A DNA stretch of 64,000 nucleotides from Lachnospiraceae bacterium (GTDB lineage: Bacteria > Bacillota > Clostridia > Lachnospirales > Lachnospiraceae): the NCBI GenBank assembly GCA_017399685.1, contig JAFQBM010000024.1:62001-126000 (forward strand). The letters are read 5' to 3'. Position 1 is the first letter of the stretch; every line of letters begins with the position of its first letter. Positions 14,922-23,147 of the stretch are shown piece by piece. The notes under the pieces are model-generated. The model was not told the DNA's origin, ran no database searches, and saw only the letters and a program-made list of their open reading frames with translations. The translations under genes and the position numbers were made by a program.

Positions 14922-16673
14922 ATGAACACATCAAACATTTATCGTAACATGACAATGGACCAGATTTCAGAGTCTAATGTAGGACAGACTTTGAAAATAG
15001 CCGGATGGGTAGAAAATATCCGTGACCATGGTGGAGTTTCTTTTATTGATTTAAGAGATATGTATGGAATTATGCAGGTGGTTATGCGTGATACCAGCTT
15101 ATTGAACGGATTAAATAAAGAAGACTGTATCAGTGTAGAAGGTTTAATTCAACATAGAGATGAAGAAACATATAATGATAAGATACCTACTGGTACGATT
15201 GAATTAGAAGCACATAAAGTTGAAGTATTAGGTAAGGTTTATAAGCAGCTTCCTTTTGAAGTAATGACTTCGAAGGAAATCCGTGAAGACCTTCGTTTAA
15301 AATACCGTTACTTAGATTTAAGAAATAAGAAAGTGAAGGACAATATCGTGTTCCGTTCCCAGGTTATCAGCTTTTTAAGACAAAAGATGACAGAAATGGG
15401 ATTTTTGGAAATTCAGACTCCTATTTTATGTGCATCTTCACCGGAAGGAGCCAGAGACTATATCGTACCTTCCCGTAAATTTAAAGGAAAGTTCTACGCG
15501 TTACCACAGGCGCCACAACAATATAAGCAATTATTAATGGTTTCTGGATTTGATAAGTATTTCCAGATTGCTCCTTGTTTCCGTGATGAGGATGCCCGTG
15601 CGGACCGTTCACCGGGAGAATTCTATCAGTTAGACTTTGAAATGAGTTTCGCGACCCAGGAAGATGTGTTCCGTGTAGGAGAAGAAGTATTAACTGCTAC
15701 TTTTGAAAAGTTTGCTCCAGAAGGCGCCAGTGTAACCAAAGCACCTTATCCTGTTATCAGCTACCGTCAGGCAATGTTGGAATTCGGTACAGATAAGCCG
15801 GATTTAAGAAATCCATTAAGAATCGTGGATGTGACAGATTTCTTCCAGGAATGTACCTTCAAACCATTCCATGGAAAGACCGTTCGTGCTATTAAGGTAC
15901 ATGCAGATATGTCTAAGGGCTTCCATGAAAAATTATTGAAATTTGCTACTTCCATCGGTATGGGTGGTTTAGGATACTTAGAAGTAAAAGAAGATTTAAG
16001 TTATAAGGGACCAATCGATAAATTTATCCCAGAGGAGAAAAAGGGAGAAATTGCTGAAATCGCAGGATTGGAACCAGGGGATACTATCTTCTTTATAGCA
16101 GATAAAGAAGAAAAGGCTGCTTTATATGCAGGCCAGTTGCGTACAGAATTAGGAGAACGCTTGGATTTATTAGAAAAGAATGCGTATCGTTTCTGTTTTA
16201 TCAATGATTTCCCAATGTTTGAATACGATGCAGAAGCGAAGCAGATTATCTTTACCCATAACCCATTCTCTATGCCTCAGGGTGGATTAGAAGCATTAAA
16301 TACAAAAGACCCATTAGATATTCTTGCATATCAGTATGATATTGTATGTAATGGTGTGGAATTATCTTCCGGTGCGGTTCGTAACCATAATCTTGATATC
16401 ATGGTTAAGGCATTTGAAATTGCAGGATATCAGGAAGAAGATTTAAAAGATAAATTTGGTGCATTATACAATGCATTCCAATACGGTGCACCACCACATG
16501 CAGGTATGGCTCCTGGTGTAGACCGTATGATTATGCTTTTAAGAAATGAAGAAAACATTCGTGAAGTGATTGCATTCCCGATGAATGGTAATGCTCAGGA
16601 CTTAATGTGTGGGGCTCCGGGAGAAGTTTCAGAACAACAATTACGCGAAGTTCATATTAAAGTAAGACAATAA
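14922..16673 (+). CDS. aspS: Aspartyl-tRNA synthetase, probably non-discriminating
   Basis: 583 residues, bacterial type: OB anticodon domain (1-110), class II core with motif 2 FRDEDARADRSPGEFYQLD, a GAD insertion (about 290-415), and motif 3 GVDRMIMLL near 540. It attaches aspartate to tRNA. In the anticodon domain RDHGG (His36) replaces the RDLG of discriminating E. coli AspRS; that histidine is linked in the family to enzymes that also charge tRNA(Asn). With an Asn-type T-box in front and gatCAB in the window, mischarging of tRNA(Asn) followed by amidation is likely. AGGAAG precedes the ATG. Confidence 0.96.
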   Translation: MNTSNIYRNMTMDQISESNVGQTLKIAGWVENIRDHGGVSFIDLRDMYGIMQVVMRDTSLLNGLNKEDCISVEGLIQHRDEETYNDKIPTGTIELEAHKVEVLGKVYKQLPFEVMTSKEIREDLRLKYRYLDLRNKKVKDNIVFRSQVISFLRQKMTEMGFLEIQTPILCASSPEGARDYIVPSRKFKGKFYALPQAPQQYKQLLMVSGFDKYFQIAPCFRDEDARADRSPGEFYQLDFEMSFATQEDVFRVGEEVLTATFEKFAPEGASVTKAPYPVISYRQAMLEFGTDKPDLRNPLRIVDVTDFFQECTFKPFHGKTVRAIKVHADMSKGFHEKLLKFATSIGMGGLGYLEVKEDLSYKGPIDKFIPEEKKGEIAEIAGLEPGDTIFFIADKEEKAALYAGQLRTELGERLDLLEKNAYRFCFINDFPMFEYDAEAKQIIFTHNPFSMPQGGLEALNTKDPLDILAYQYDIVCNGVELSSGAVRNHNLDIMVKAFEIAGYQEEDLKDKFGALYNAFQYGAPPHAGMAPGVDRMIMLLRNEENIREVIAFPMNGNAQDLMCGAPGEVSEQQLREVHIKVRQ

Positions 16674-16683
16674 CATGGAAAAT

Positions 16684-16715
16684 GACAGATATATATTCAT
16701 ATATCTGTCGTTTTT
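16684..16715 (+). terminator. Terminator of aspS
   Basis: GACAGATATAT, loop ATTC, ATATATCTGTC (16684-16709), then G and five T. Confidence 0.9.
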
Positions 16716-16763
16716 GTAGCAAAATATCAATATTAAGAATGGAATTAGAAAGGGTGATGTGAA

Positions 16764-18101
16764 ATGGATATCGCAAAAGAATACAAAGAATTTTTAGACC
16801 AGGGAAAGACAGAGAGAGAATGTGTTACCCGTGCGGTAGAGATGGCAAAAGAAAAAGGATATAAGGATTTAACTGATTTTATTGAAAATAAGACACCTCT
16901 TAAAGCCGGAGATAAGATTTATGCCACTTATATGAAGAAAGCCATAGCTTTGTTTCAGATTGGTACTGCTCCAATGGAAAAGGGAATGAATATCCTTGGG
17001 GCGCACATTGATTCTCCAAGATTAGACTTAAAGCAGAATCCATTATATGAAGAAGGTGGATTTGCGTATTTTGATACCCATTATTATGGTGGAATTAAGA
17101 AATACCAGTGGGTTACACTACCTTTAGCTATTCATGGTGTGGTTGCGAAAAAAGATGGTGAGATTGTTGAAATCTCCATTGGTGAGAAAGAAGAAGATCC
17201 TGTTTTTTGCATTACGGATTTACTGATTCATTTGGCAGGAGAGCAGATGGAAAAGAAAGCTGCTAAGGTAATTGAAGGCGAACATCTGGATGTATTAATT
17301 GGTTTGGATGCTTTGGAAGGCTTGGGAAAAGAAGAAAAAGAAACCGTTAAGAAAAATATATTAAATATATTAAAGGAACAATACGGAATGGAAGAAAAAG
17401 ACTTCCTTTCAGCGGAATTAGAAGTAGTGCCAGCTGGAAAATCCAGAGATTTAGGACTTGACCGGAGTATGGTAATCGGATATGGACAGGATGACAGAGT
17501 TTGTGCATTTACTTCTCTTGTAGGATTTTTAGAGACAGAAAAGGTAGAGAAAACTGCCTGCTGTTTGTTGGTAGATAAAGAAGAAATCGGAAGTGTAGGA
17601 GCTACCGGAATGCAGTCTAAATTTTTCGAGAACTTTATTGCGGAAATATTGGAATTGATGGGAGGATTTTCGGAATTAACCTTAAGAAGAACCCTGGCAA
17701 ATTCAAATATGTTGTCTTCAGATGTAAGTGCAGGTTTTGATCCTTTATATGCAAGTTCTTTTGACAAGAGAAATGCAGCATTTTTAGGAAAAGGACTGGT
17801 ATTTAATAAATATACCGGTTCTCGTGGAAAATCCGGTTCCAACGATGCCAATGGTGAATATATTGCAAAACTTCGCAAAGTATTGGATGAAGCAGATGTA
17901 AAATATCAGACTGCAGAACTTGGAAAAGTAGATGCAGGCGGTGGTGGAACCATTGCATATATTATGGCATTGTATGGAATGAATGTAATTGACAGCGGAA
18001 TTGCTGTTTTAAGTATGCATTCTCCTTGGGAAGTCACAAGTAAGAAAGATTTAGAAGAAGCAGTAAAAGGATATAAAGCGTTTTTAAGTATCAATGATTA
18101 A
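16764..18101 (+). CDS. M18 family aminopeptidase
   Basis: 445 residues. GAHIDSPRLDLK supplies the first metal histidine and aspartate, HYYGGIKKYQW follows as in M18 enzymes, then VDKEEIGSVGATGM with the catalytic glutamate pair, SSDVSAGFDP, and SMHSPWEV with the last metal histidine. M18 enzymes are cytosolic, two-zinc, dodecameric aminopeptidases that prefer acidic or neutral N-termini and finish peptide breakdown. AGGGTGATG precedes the ATG at 16764. It is single, between two terminators. Confidence 0.93.
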   Translation: MDIAKEYKEFLDQGKTERECVTRAVEMAKEKGYKDLTDFIENKTPLKAGDKIYATYMKKAIALFQIGTAPMEKGMNILGAHIDSPRLDLKQNPLYEEGGFAYFDTHYYGGIKKYQWVTLPLAIHGVVAKKDGEIVEISIGEKEEDPVFCITDLLIHLAGEQMEKKAAKVIEGEHLDVLIGLDALEGLGKEEKETVKKNILNILKEQYGMEEKDFLSAELEVVPAGKSRDLGLDRSMVIGYGQDDRVCAFTSLVGFLETEKVEKTACCLLVDKEEIGSVGATGMQSKFFENFIAEILELMGGFSELTLRRTLANSNMLSSDVSAGFDPLYASSFDKRNAAFLGKGLVFNKYTGSRGKSGSNDANGEYIAKLRKVLDEADVKYQTAELGKVDAGGGGTIAYIMALYGMNVIDSGIAVLSMHSPWEVTSKKDLEEAVKGYKAFLSIND

Positions 18102-18212
18102 TTCGGGATAATTCATATCCTTAATTAGTGGAATATGATGATACAGTTGTTTCTCTGGACACGGTGTGTCATTTATTGTGTAATAAGCAATTCACGAGAT
18201 TTGCTATATATT

Positions 18213-18254
18213 AAAACTGCCCTTAGCAAGTTGTGCTTGCAGGGGCAGTTTTTT
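18213..18254. terminator. Bidirectional terminator between the M18 gene and asnB
   Basis: AAAACTGCCCTTAGCAAG (18213-18230), loop TTGTG, CTTGCAGGGGCAGTTTT (18236-18252), flanked by T on the right and A on the left, so it can end transcripts from both converging genes. Nothing else is seen between 18102 and 18212. Confidence 0.88.
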
Positions 18255-18267
18255 GTAATAGTTTAGG

Positions 18268-20112
18268 TCACACAAAGGTTGGGTCGATTGCCTTCAGCCA
18301 TGCATTCATCTGAATATAATAAGCCAATAGCTGTGGTCCTGCCATAAGCTGACCATACCAAGGATGGCAGTAATCTAAATCCGTTCCCATTACTTTTAAC
18401 ACTTTTTTTCGGTCTAGAATCTGGTTGATTGGTTGACTGCTGTCTTTGATAAGATTTAAAAGTTCTTCTTTTAAACGCATTTCATAGGCTGGATGATAAG
18501 TTTTAGGATAAGGACTTTTTTTCCGGTTTAGAATTTGCTCTGGTAATAAATCCGAAAAGGCATCCCGTAATAATCCTTTTTCTTTGCCATTATGGGCTTT
18601 CATTTCCCACGGAATATTATAAAGATATTCTACGATTCTATAATCAGCAAAAGGTACTCTAGCCTCTAATCCGCTGTTCATACTGGTTCGATCCATTCTT
18701 TCCAGCAAAGTAATCATAAACCAGCGCATATTTAAGTAAGATATCTGTCGGATTTTGTTATTTTCCGTATCTTCTTCGCAAATTGGAGCTTCCCATAAGG
18801 TATTTAGATAATGTTCTTTAGAACATTCTAAAAGTGGAAGTTGTGCAAGATCATTATTTAATAATAAAGTACGGGAGGACATGTCATTTGACCACGGAAA
18901 ATTGTCAAATTCTTCTGTCTGATATCTTAAAAACCATGGATAGCCCCCGAAGATTTCGTCGGCACATTCGCCAGTCAGGGTTACTTTATGATTTTTGGAA
19001 ACCAGTTTACAAAAATAAAGCAAAGAAGCTTCTACATCCGCCATACAAGGAAAATCTCTTGCCAGGGTGGCTGGAACCAGATGGTCGAATAATGAAGTAT
19101 AGTCACATTCCAGATAAGTATGGTTTGTATGGTACTCATTTACCATAATATCCACGAAAGGCCGGTCTAAACTCGGTTGGAAGGAGTTTTGCTGATAATA
19201 TTTTTGATTATCCGTAAAATCAAAGGAATAGGTGCTTAAGGGTGTACTTTCTTTTTTTAATTCCCTTGCGGCGATAGCGGTTACAATACTGGAATCAATA
19301 CCGCCGGATAGGAAGGTACTGATGGGAACGTCGGACAGTAACTGAAGTTTCACAGCATCTTCCAGAAGAAAACGGACTTTTTCTACGGTTTCTTTGTATG
19401 AATCTTTATGATGTCTGGCCTTTAAAGTCCAATAGCAATGGTCAAAAAGTCCGTTTTTATTAAATTCCAGATAGTGTCCGGGAAGGACTTCTAATACATT
19501 TTGAAAAATGCCATCTCCACAAGGTCTGGCAGGTCCAAGGGCCAGTAGTTTCGTAAGCCCTTTGGAATCCAGAACAGGATGAATGTCAGGATGGGCAAAC
19601 AATGCCTTGATTTCTGAGGCAAAGTACAAAGTATCATTTTGATAAACATAAAAGCAAGGTTTCACGCCTAACTGGTCTCGGAATAATAAGAGACTTTCTT
19701 TTTCCTCATCATAAATAGCGAAAGCAAAAATACCATTTAATTTTGTGATAAATTCTTCTTTATAAGCAATGTATGCAATCAGTGCTACTTCCGCATCGCT
19801 GCTGGTGATAAAATCATAGCCTAATTTTATCAGTTCATTTTTTAAAGGTTTCATATTATAAAGTTCGCCGTTGTAGGTAATCGTAAACTTTGCACCACGA
19901 AACATTCTGGTTAGTGGAAGATGGCCGGTTAATAAGTCGATGATGCTAAGTCGGGTATGACCTAAAACCGCATGTTTTCCAAGATAAGTTCCTCTGTCAT
20001 CAGGCCCACGGTGTCCAAGGGAGTCTTTCATTTTATCAATAATATTTCGATATTGGATTTCTCTATTTTGAAAATTATCGTTCAGGTTAGCAAAACCTGC
20101 AATACCACACAT
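18268..20112 (-). CDS. asnB: Asparagine synthase (glutamine-hydrolysing)
   Basis: 614 residues. MCGIAGF puts the glutaminase nucleophile at Cys2; RGPDDRG and YNGELYN complete the class II glutaminase domain (1-200). The synthetase domain has the ATP loop STFLSGGIDSS and EARVPFADYRIVEY. It makes asparagine from aspartate, ATP and glutamine. It is the third gene of a tight minus-strand unit, 6 bases after dpaB, so it is probably expressed during sporulation like B. subtilis asnO, though that comparison is from memory. Confidence 0.95.
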   Translation of the reverse strand: MCGIAGFANLNDNFQNREIQYRNIIDKMKDSLGHRGPDDRGTYLGKHAVLGHTRLSIIDLLTGHLPLTRMFRGAKFTITYNGELYNMKPLKNELIKLGYDFITSSDAEVALIAYIAYKEEFITKLNGIFAFAIYDEEKESLLLFRDQLGVKPCFYVYQNDTLYFASEIKALFAHPDIHPVLDSKGLTKLLALGPARPCGDGIFQNVLEVLPGHYLEFNKNGLFDHCYWTLKARHHKDSYKETVEKVRFLLEDAVKLQLLSDVPISTFLSGGIDSSIVTAIAARELKKESTPLSTYSFDFTDNQKYYQQNSFQPSLDRPFVDIMVNEYHTNHTYLECDYTSLFDHLVPATLARDFPCMADVEASLLYFCKLVSKNHKVTLTGECADEIFGGYPWFLRYQTEEFDNFPWSNDMSSRTLLLNNDLAQLPLLECSKEHYLNTLWEAPICEEDTENNKIRQISYLNMRWFMITLLERMDRTSMNSGLEARVPFADYRIVEYLYNIPWEMKAHNGKEKGLLRDAFSDLLPEQILNRKKSPYPKTYHPAYEMRLKEELLNLIKDSSQPINQILDRKKVLKVMGTDLDYCHPWYGQLMAGPQLLAYYIQMNAWLKAIDPTFV

Positions 20113-20118
20113 AGAGTT

Positions 20119-20715
20119 TCACTTCCTTTCTGTTGTTTGTGATAGAACAGGCTGTAACTGTCTGTTCTCTAATGCTGCGTCGATGCTTGGAATCAGCATA
20201 TCGTAGTCCGCAATCAATGAGTTAGGTTTTGCTTCAGGATTATCCTGTGCAAAAGGTACAAAAAAGATATGCTTCATATTCATTAATAGTCCTATATTTT
20301 TAAAATTCATGCTAAGAGCATCGTTGGTGGATACAGAAAGTAACAAAGGACTTCCATTTCGAAGATGACTTTTTGCTGCCATAAGAACCGGGGTGTCTAC
20401 GATTCCATTTGCTAATTTTGCAAGGGTATTTCCGGTGCAGGGCAGTATCAAAAAGATGTCAAACATGTGTTTTGGACCGATGGGTTCTGCTCCGGCTATG
20501 GTAGTAATAGGTGATTTTTCGGTAATTTCATAAGCACGTTCCAAGAATTCTTCTCCGTTTCCAAAACGGCATTTTATTGTCTGGGAAAGGGGAGAGAACA
20601 CGGTGGTTACTATGGCACCTTCTTCTTTTAATTGCTTCAGCAGTTGAAAGGTTTTTTCAAAAGTGCAAAAAGATCCTGTAAGACCAATCCCTATTTTTAA
20701 ACCATTTATGGACAA
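20119..20715 (-). CDS. dpaB: Dipicolinate synthase subunit B
   Basis: 198 residues from a TTG at 20715, close to the 200 of B. subtilis DpaB. An ATG at 20796 would add 27 residues and overlap dpaA deeply. GGAAG lies before the TTG, which sits 2 bases after the dpaA stop. It is a flavoprotein-like fold: INGLKIGIGLTGSFCTFEK, then PCTGNTLAKLANGIVDTPV, the signature shared with PPC decarboxylase-type proteins. With DpaA it turns dihydroxytetrahydrodipicolinate into dipicolinic acid in the mother cell. Confidence 0.94.
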   Translation of the reverse strand: MSINGLKIGIGLTGSFCTFEKTFQLLKQLKEEGAIVTTVFSPLSQTIKCRFGNGEEFLERAYEITEKSPITTIAGAEPIGPKHMFDIFLILPCTGNTLAKLANGIVDTPVLMAAKSHLRNGSPLLLSVSTNDALSMNFKNIGLLMNMKHIFFVPFAQDNPEAKPNSLIADYDMLIPSIDAALENRQLQPVLSQTTERK

Positions 20716-20717
20716 AA

Positions 20718-21494
20718 TTACATCGCTTCCTTTATATATTGAAATAAAATCTGTGCACAGGATTCCGGAGAATAGATTCCAGGGAGTCCTGAACAAAGAA
20801 ATGCTTTTTTATTTTGAGCTTTGGCTTCATTAAAATCAATTCCATAAGGCATGGAAGCAAGCTCTATATAGATACATTGATTGCTTAAGTTTGCAATCAC
20901 TTCTTTTGTAAAAAGAATCTTTGGTGCAGTGTTAAAAATATAATCATAATTTTGTACAATATGTGGAAGGAAAGAGGTTTTCTCAACGTGATACCCAAAA
21001 GTATAAGCTTCGCTAATATGGGAATCTTTGGTGGAACAAATGCTTACATTTGCATCCAACCCATATAGTTTATGTGCCAGGGTTTTGCCACATCGACCAT
21101 AACCCACAATAAGACAGTTTGTATTATGAAGATTTTTATCACTTCTTTTGATAGCTTCACAGATAGCTCCCTCTGCTGTAGCAATGGAATTATAGATTGC
21201 AACAGAATCATTTTCCATGAAATCATAGCAGTAGATTCCGTGATGGTGACAAAAATCAGTAACATAATCAGGCAATAACCCGCCCCATACAGTCTGATTG
21301 GAGTTTAATGAGTGGCAAAAACTTTTGGGCTCTAAATTTGTCTTTGAAAATGGAATGGGTAAAATTAAGTGTTTTGCCAATTCGCATTGCTGTAGTTTGG
21401 TGATTCTAAAAACACTTCCAAGAGAACCTAGCAGTTGTTCCAAATAATCATATCTCTTGTCAAAAGGAAAAATTCCAAAGTCATAAGAAAACAA
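20718..21494 (-). CDS. dpaA: Dipicolinate synthase subunit A
   Basis: 258 residues from a TTG at 21494 (an ATG at 21521 would give 267). The TTG is chosen because GGGGG stands 6 bases before it, because the protein then opens FSYDFGIFPFDKRY in register with the usual N-terminal strand of DpaA, and because a sporulation-type -10 box overlaps the region just before 21521. The Rossmann core has NDSVAIYNSIATAEGAI and GYGRCGKTLAHKLYGLDANV. It oxidises the product of DapA-type chemistry to dipicolinate together with DpaB. The usual GGD near the N-terminus reads PFD here. Confidence 0.92.
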   Translation of the reverse strand: MFSYDFGIFPFDKRYDYLEQLLGSLGSVFRITKLQQCELAKHLILPIPFSKTNLEPKSFCHSLNSNQTVWGGLLPDYVTDFCHHHGIYCYDFMENDSVAIYNSIATAEGAICEAIKRSDKNLHNTNCLIVGYGRCGKTLAHKLYGLDANVSICSTKDSHISEAYTFGYHVEKTSFLPHIVQNYDYIFNTAPKILFTKEVIANLSNQCIYIELASMPYGIDFNEAKAQNKKAFLCSGLPGIYSPESCAQILFQYIKEAM

Positions 21495-21524
21495 AATACG
21501 CCCCCAAAAATAATATTTCATTAC

Positions 21525-21532
21525 AATATATG
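21525..21532 (-). promoter_or_regulatory. Sporulation-type -10 box before dpaA
   Basis: On the minus strand CATATATT at 21532-21525 resembles the CATA-type -10 of sigma-E or sigma-K. A start 6-8 bases on would place the 5' end close to the ATG at 21521, which favours the downstream TTG as the real start. The -35 region (TTCACC, 15 bases before) is only suggestive. Confidence 0.4.
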
Positions 21533-21676
21533 ATATTTTTGTGATTTGGTGAATGAAATGAAACGGAAAGAAGGGTAAATGGGCAGAAAATACGATATGT
21601 AAATGGAAATATGTGGAAACTAATGTAAAAATAGAATTATAAATAAAAAAAACTATGAATTTTTATCTATGAAATA

Positions 21677-21705
21677 TTGACACATTTTAAATTTAAAAGT
21701 AAAAT
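21677..21705 (+). promoter_or_regulatory. Sigma-A promoter for the aspartate aminotransferase gene
   Basis: TTGACA (21677-21682), 17 bases, TAAAAT (21700-21705). Start expected near 21712, giving a leader of about 54 bases. Confidence 0.88.
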
Positions 21706-21765
21706 CATTAGGAAAAGTGTGAATTGGGTTTTGGATTTCACATAGCTAAGAAAGGAAAGAAAAAA

Positions 21766-23037
21766 ATGGCTAAAATAACAGAGTATTCAAAAGAAGAATT
21801 ATTGGCATTAAAGAAAGAACTGGAAACAGAATATGATAAGTATGTAAAGGCAAATTTATCTTTGGATATGTCAAGAGGAAAGCCTGCACCAACCCAGCTT
21901 GATATTACCAATGGTCTGCTTGCCTCTTTGGAAGAATATACTACTGAGGCTGGTTTAGATGCAAGAAACTATGGTGTTCTTGATGGTATTCCTGAAATGA
22001 AGAAGATTTTTTCTGATTTGACAGGAATTGAAGAAAAAAATATCATTGTTGGTGGAAACTCAAGTTTGAATTTAATGTATGATTCCTTTACCAGATTGTT
22101 TTTATTTGGTGCATTAGGAAGTACACCTTGGTGTAAATTAGATAAAGTAAAGTTTTTATGTCCGGCTCCAGGTTATGATAGACATTTTGCTATATGTGAA
22201 GATTTAGGTGTAGAGATGATTACAGTTCCTATGCTTCAGGATGGACCAGATATGGATGTAGTGGAAGAGTTGGCGGCGAAGGATGACAGCATAAAAGGTA
22301 TCTGGTGTGTTCCGTTGTATTCGAATCCACAGGGAATCTGCTATAGTGATGAAACCGTAAAGAGACTGGCATCCATGAAAACAGCAGCATCTGATTTTAG
22401 AATTTTCTGGGATAATGCATATGGCGTACATCCTATTTTTGAAGAGGTATCATTACTAAATATTTTTGATGAAGCAAAGAAGAGTGGAAATGAAGACCGT
22501 ATTATGTACTTTTTCTCCACTTCCAAAATTACATTCCCAGGTGCAGGTGTTGCCATGATGGCAGCCAGCGATGCGAATATTAAGGAAATTAAGAGTCATA
22601 TGACCATTCAAACCATTGGTCATGATAAATTAAATCAGTTACGTCATGTAAAATACTTTAAGACAGCTGAAAATGTTAAGGCTCATATGGCAAAATTGGC
22701 AGAGGAATTAAAACCTAAGTTCTCTCTTGTATTAGAAAAGCTGGATAAAGAATTAAAAGATACCGGTCTTGCAAACTGGTGTAGTCCAAAGGGTGGATAT
22801 TTTATTGCTTTGGATACATTAGACGGATGTGCAAAAGAAACAGTTCGTCTTGCAAAAGAAGCTGGTGTTGTCATGACAGGAGCAGGAGCAACTTTCCCTT
22901 ATCAGAAGGATCCAAAAGACAGCAATATCCGTATTGCACCAACGTATCCATCTGTGGATGAATTAAGTCAGGCGATTGAATTATTCTGTTTGTGCGTAAA
23001 GCTTGCTGGTGTGAATAAGTTATTGGAAAGTAAATAA
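21766..23037 (+). CDS. Aspartate aminotransferase, class I (1c/MocR-type subgroup)
   Basis: 423 residues from the ATG at 21766, with AAAGGAAAG before it; the in-frame TTG-like start at 21724 lacks a site. It is a PLP fold type I enzyme: LSLDMSRGKPAPTQLD at the start, GNSSLNLMYD, PLYSNPQGICYS, WDNAYGVHP, and STSKITFPGAG with the PLP lysine. This pattern matches the aspartate aminotransferase group found in Corynebacterium and many clostridia. It interconverts aspartate and oxaloacetate with 2-oxoglutarate/glutamate. Single gene with its own promoter and terminator. Confidence 0.88.
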   Translation: MAKITEYSKEELLALKKELETEYDKYVKANLSLDMSRGKPAPTQLDITNGLLASLEEYTTEAGLDARNYGVLDGIPEMKKIFSDLTGIEEKNIIVGGNSSLNLMYDSFTRLFLFGALGSTPWCKLDKVKFLCPAPGYDRHFAICEDLGVEMITVPMLQDGPDMDVVEELAAKDDSIKGIWCVPLYSNPQGICYSDETVKRLASMKTAASDFRIFWDNAYGVHPIFEEVSLLNIFDEAKKSGNEDRIMYFFSTSKITFPGAGVAMMAASDANIKEIKSHMTIQTIGHDKLNQLRHVKYFKTAENVKAHMAKLAEELKPKFSLVLEKLDKELKDTGLANWCSPKGGYFIALDTLDGCAKETVRLAKEAGVVMTGAGATFPYQKDPKDSNIRIAPTYPSVDELSQAIELFCLCVKLAGVNKLLESK

Positions 23038-23098
23038 TTATCTCAGATTCTCAAGATGTGCCATGAATCAGTGTGGTTTAAGTTTAAGATGAATATAA

Positions 23099-23131
23099 AA
23101 AATACTCCCTATTTATGTAGGGAGTATTTTT
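23099..23131. terminator. Bidirectional terminator
   Basis: AATACTCCCTA (23101-23111), loop TTTATG, TAGGGAGTATT (23118-23128) with A on the left and T on the right. It separates the aminotransferase from the convergent FliD-like gene. Confidence 0.88.
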
Positions 23132-23147
23132 GACGTTTGACTTGATA

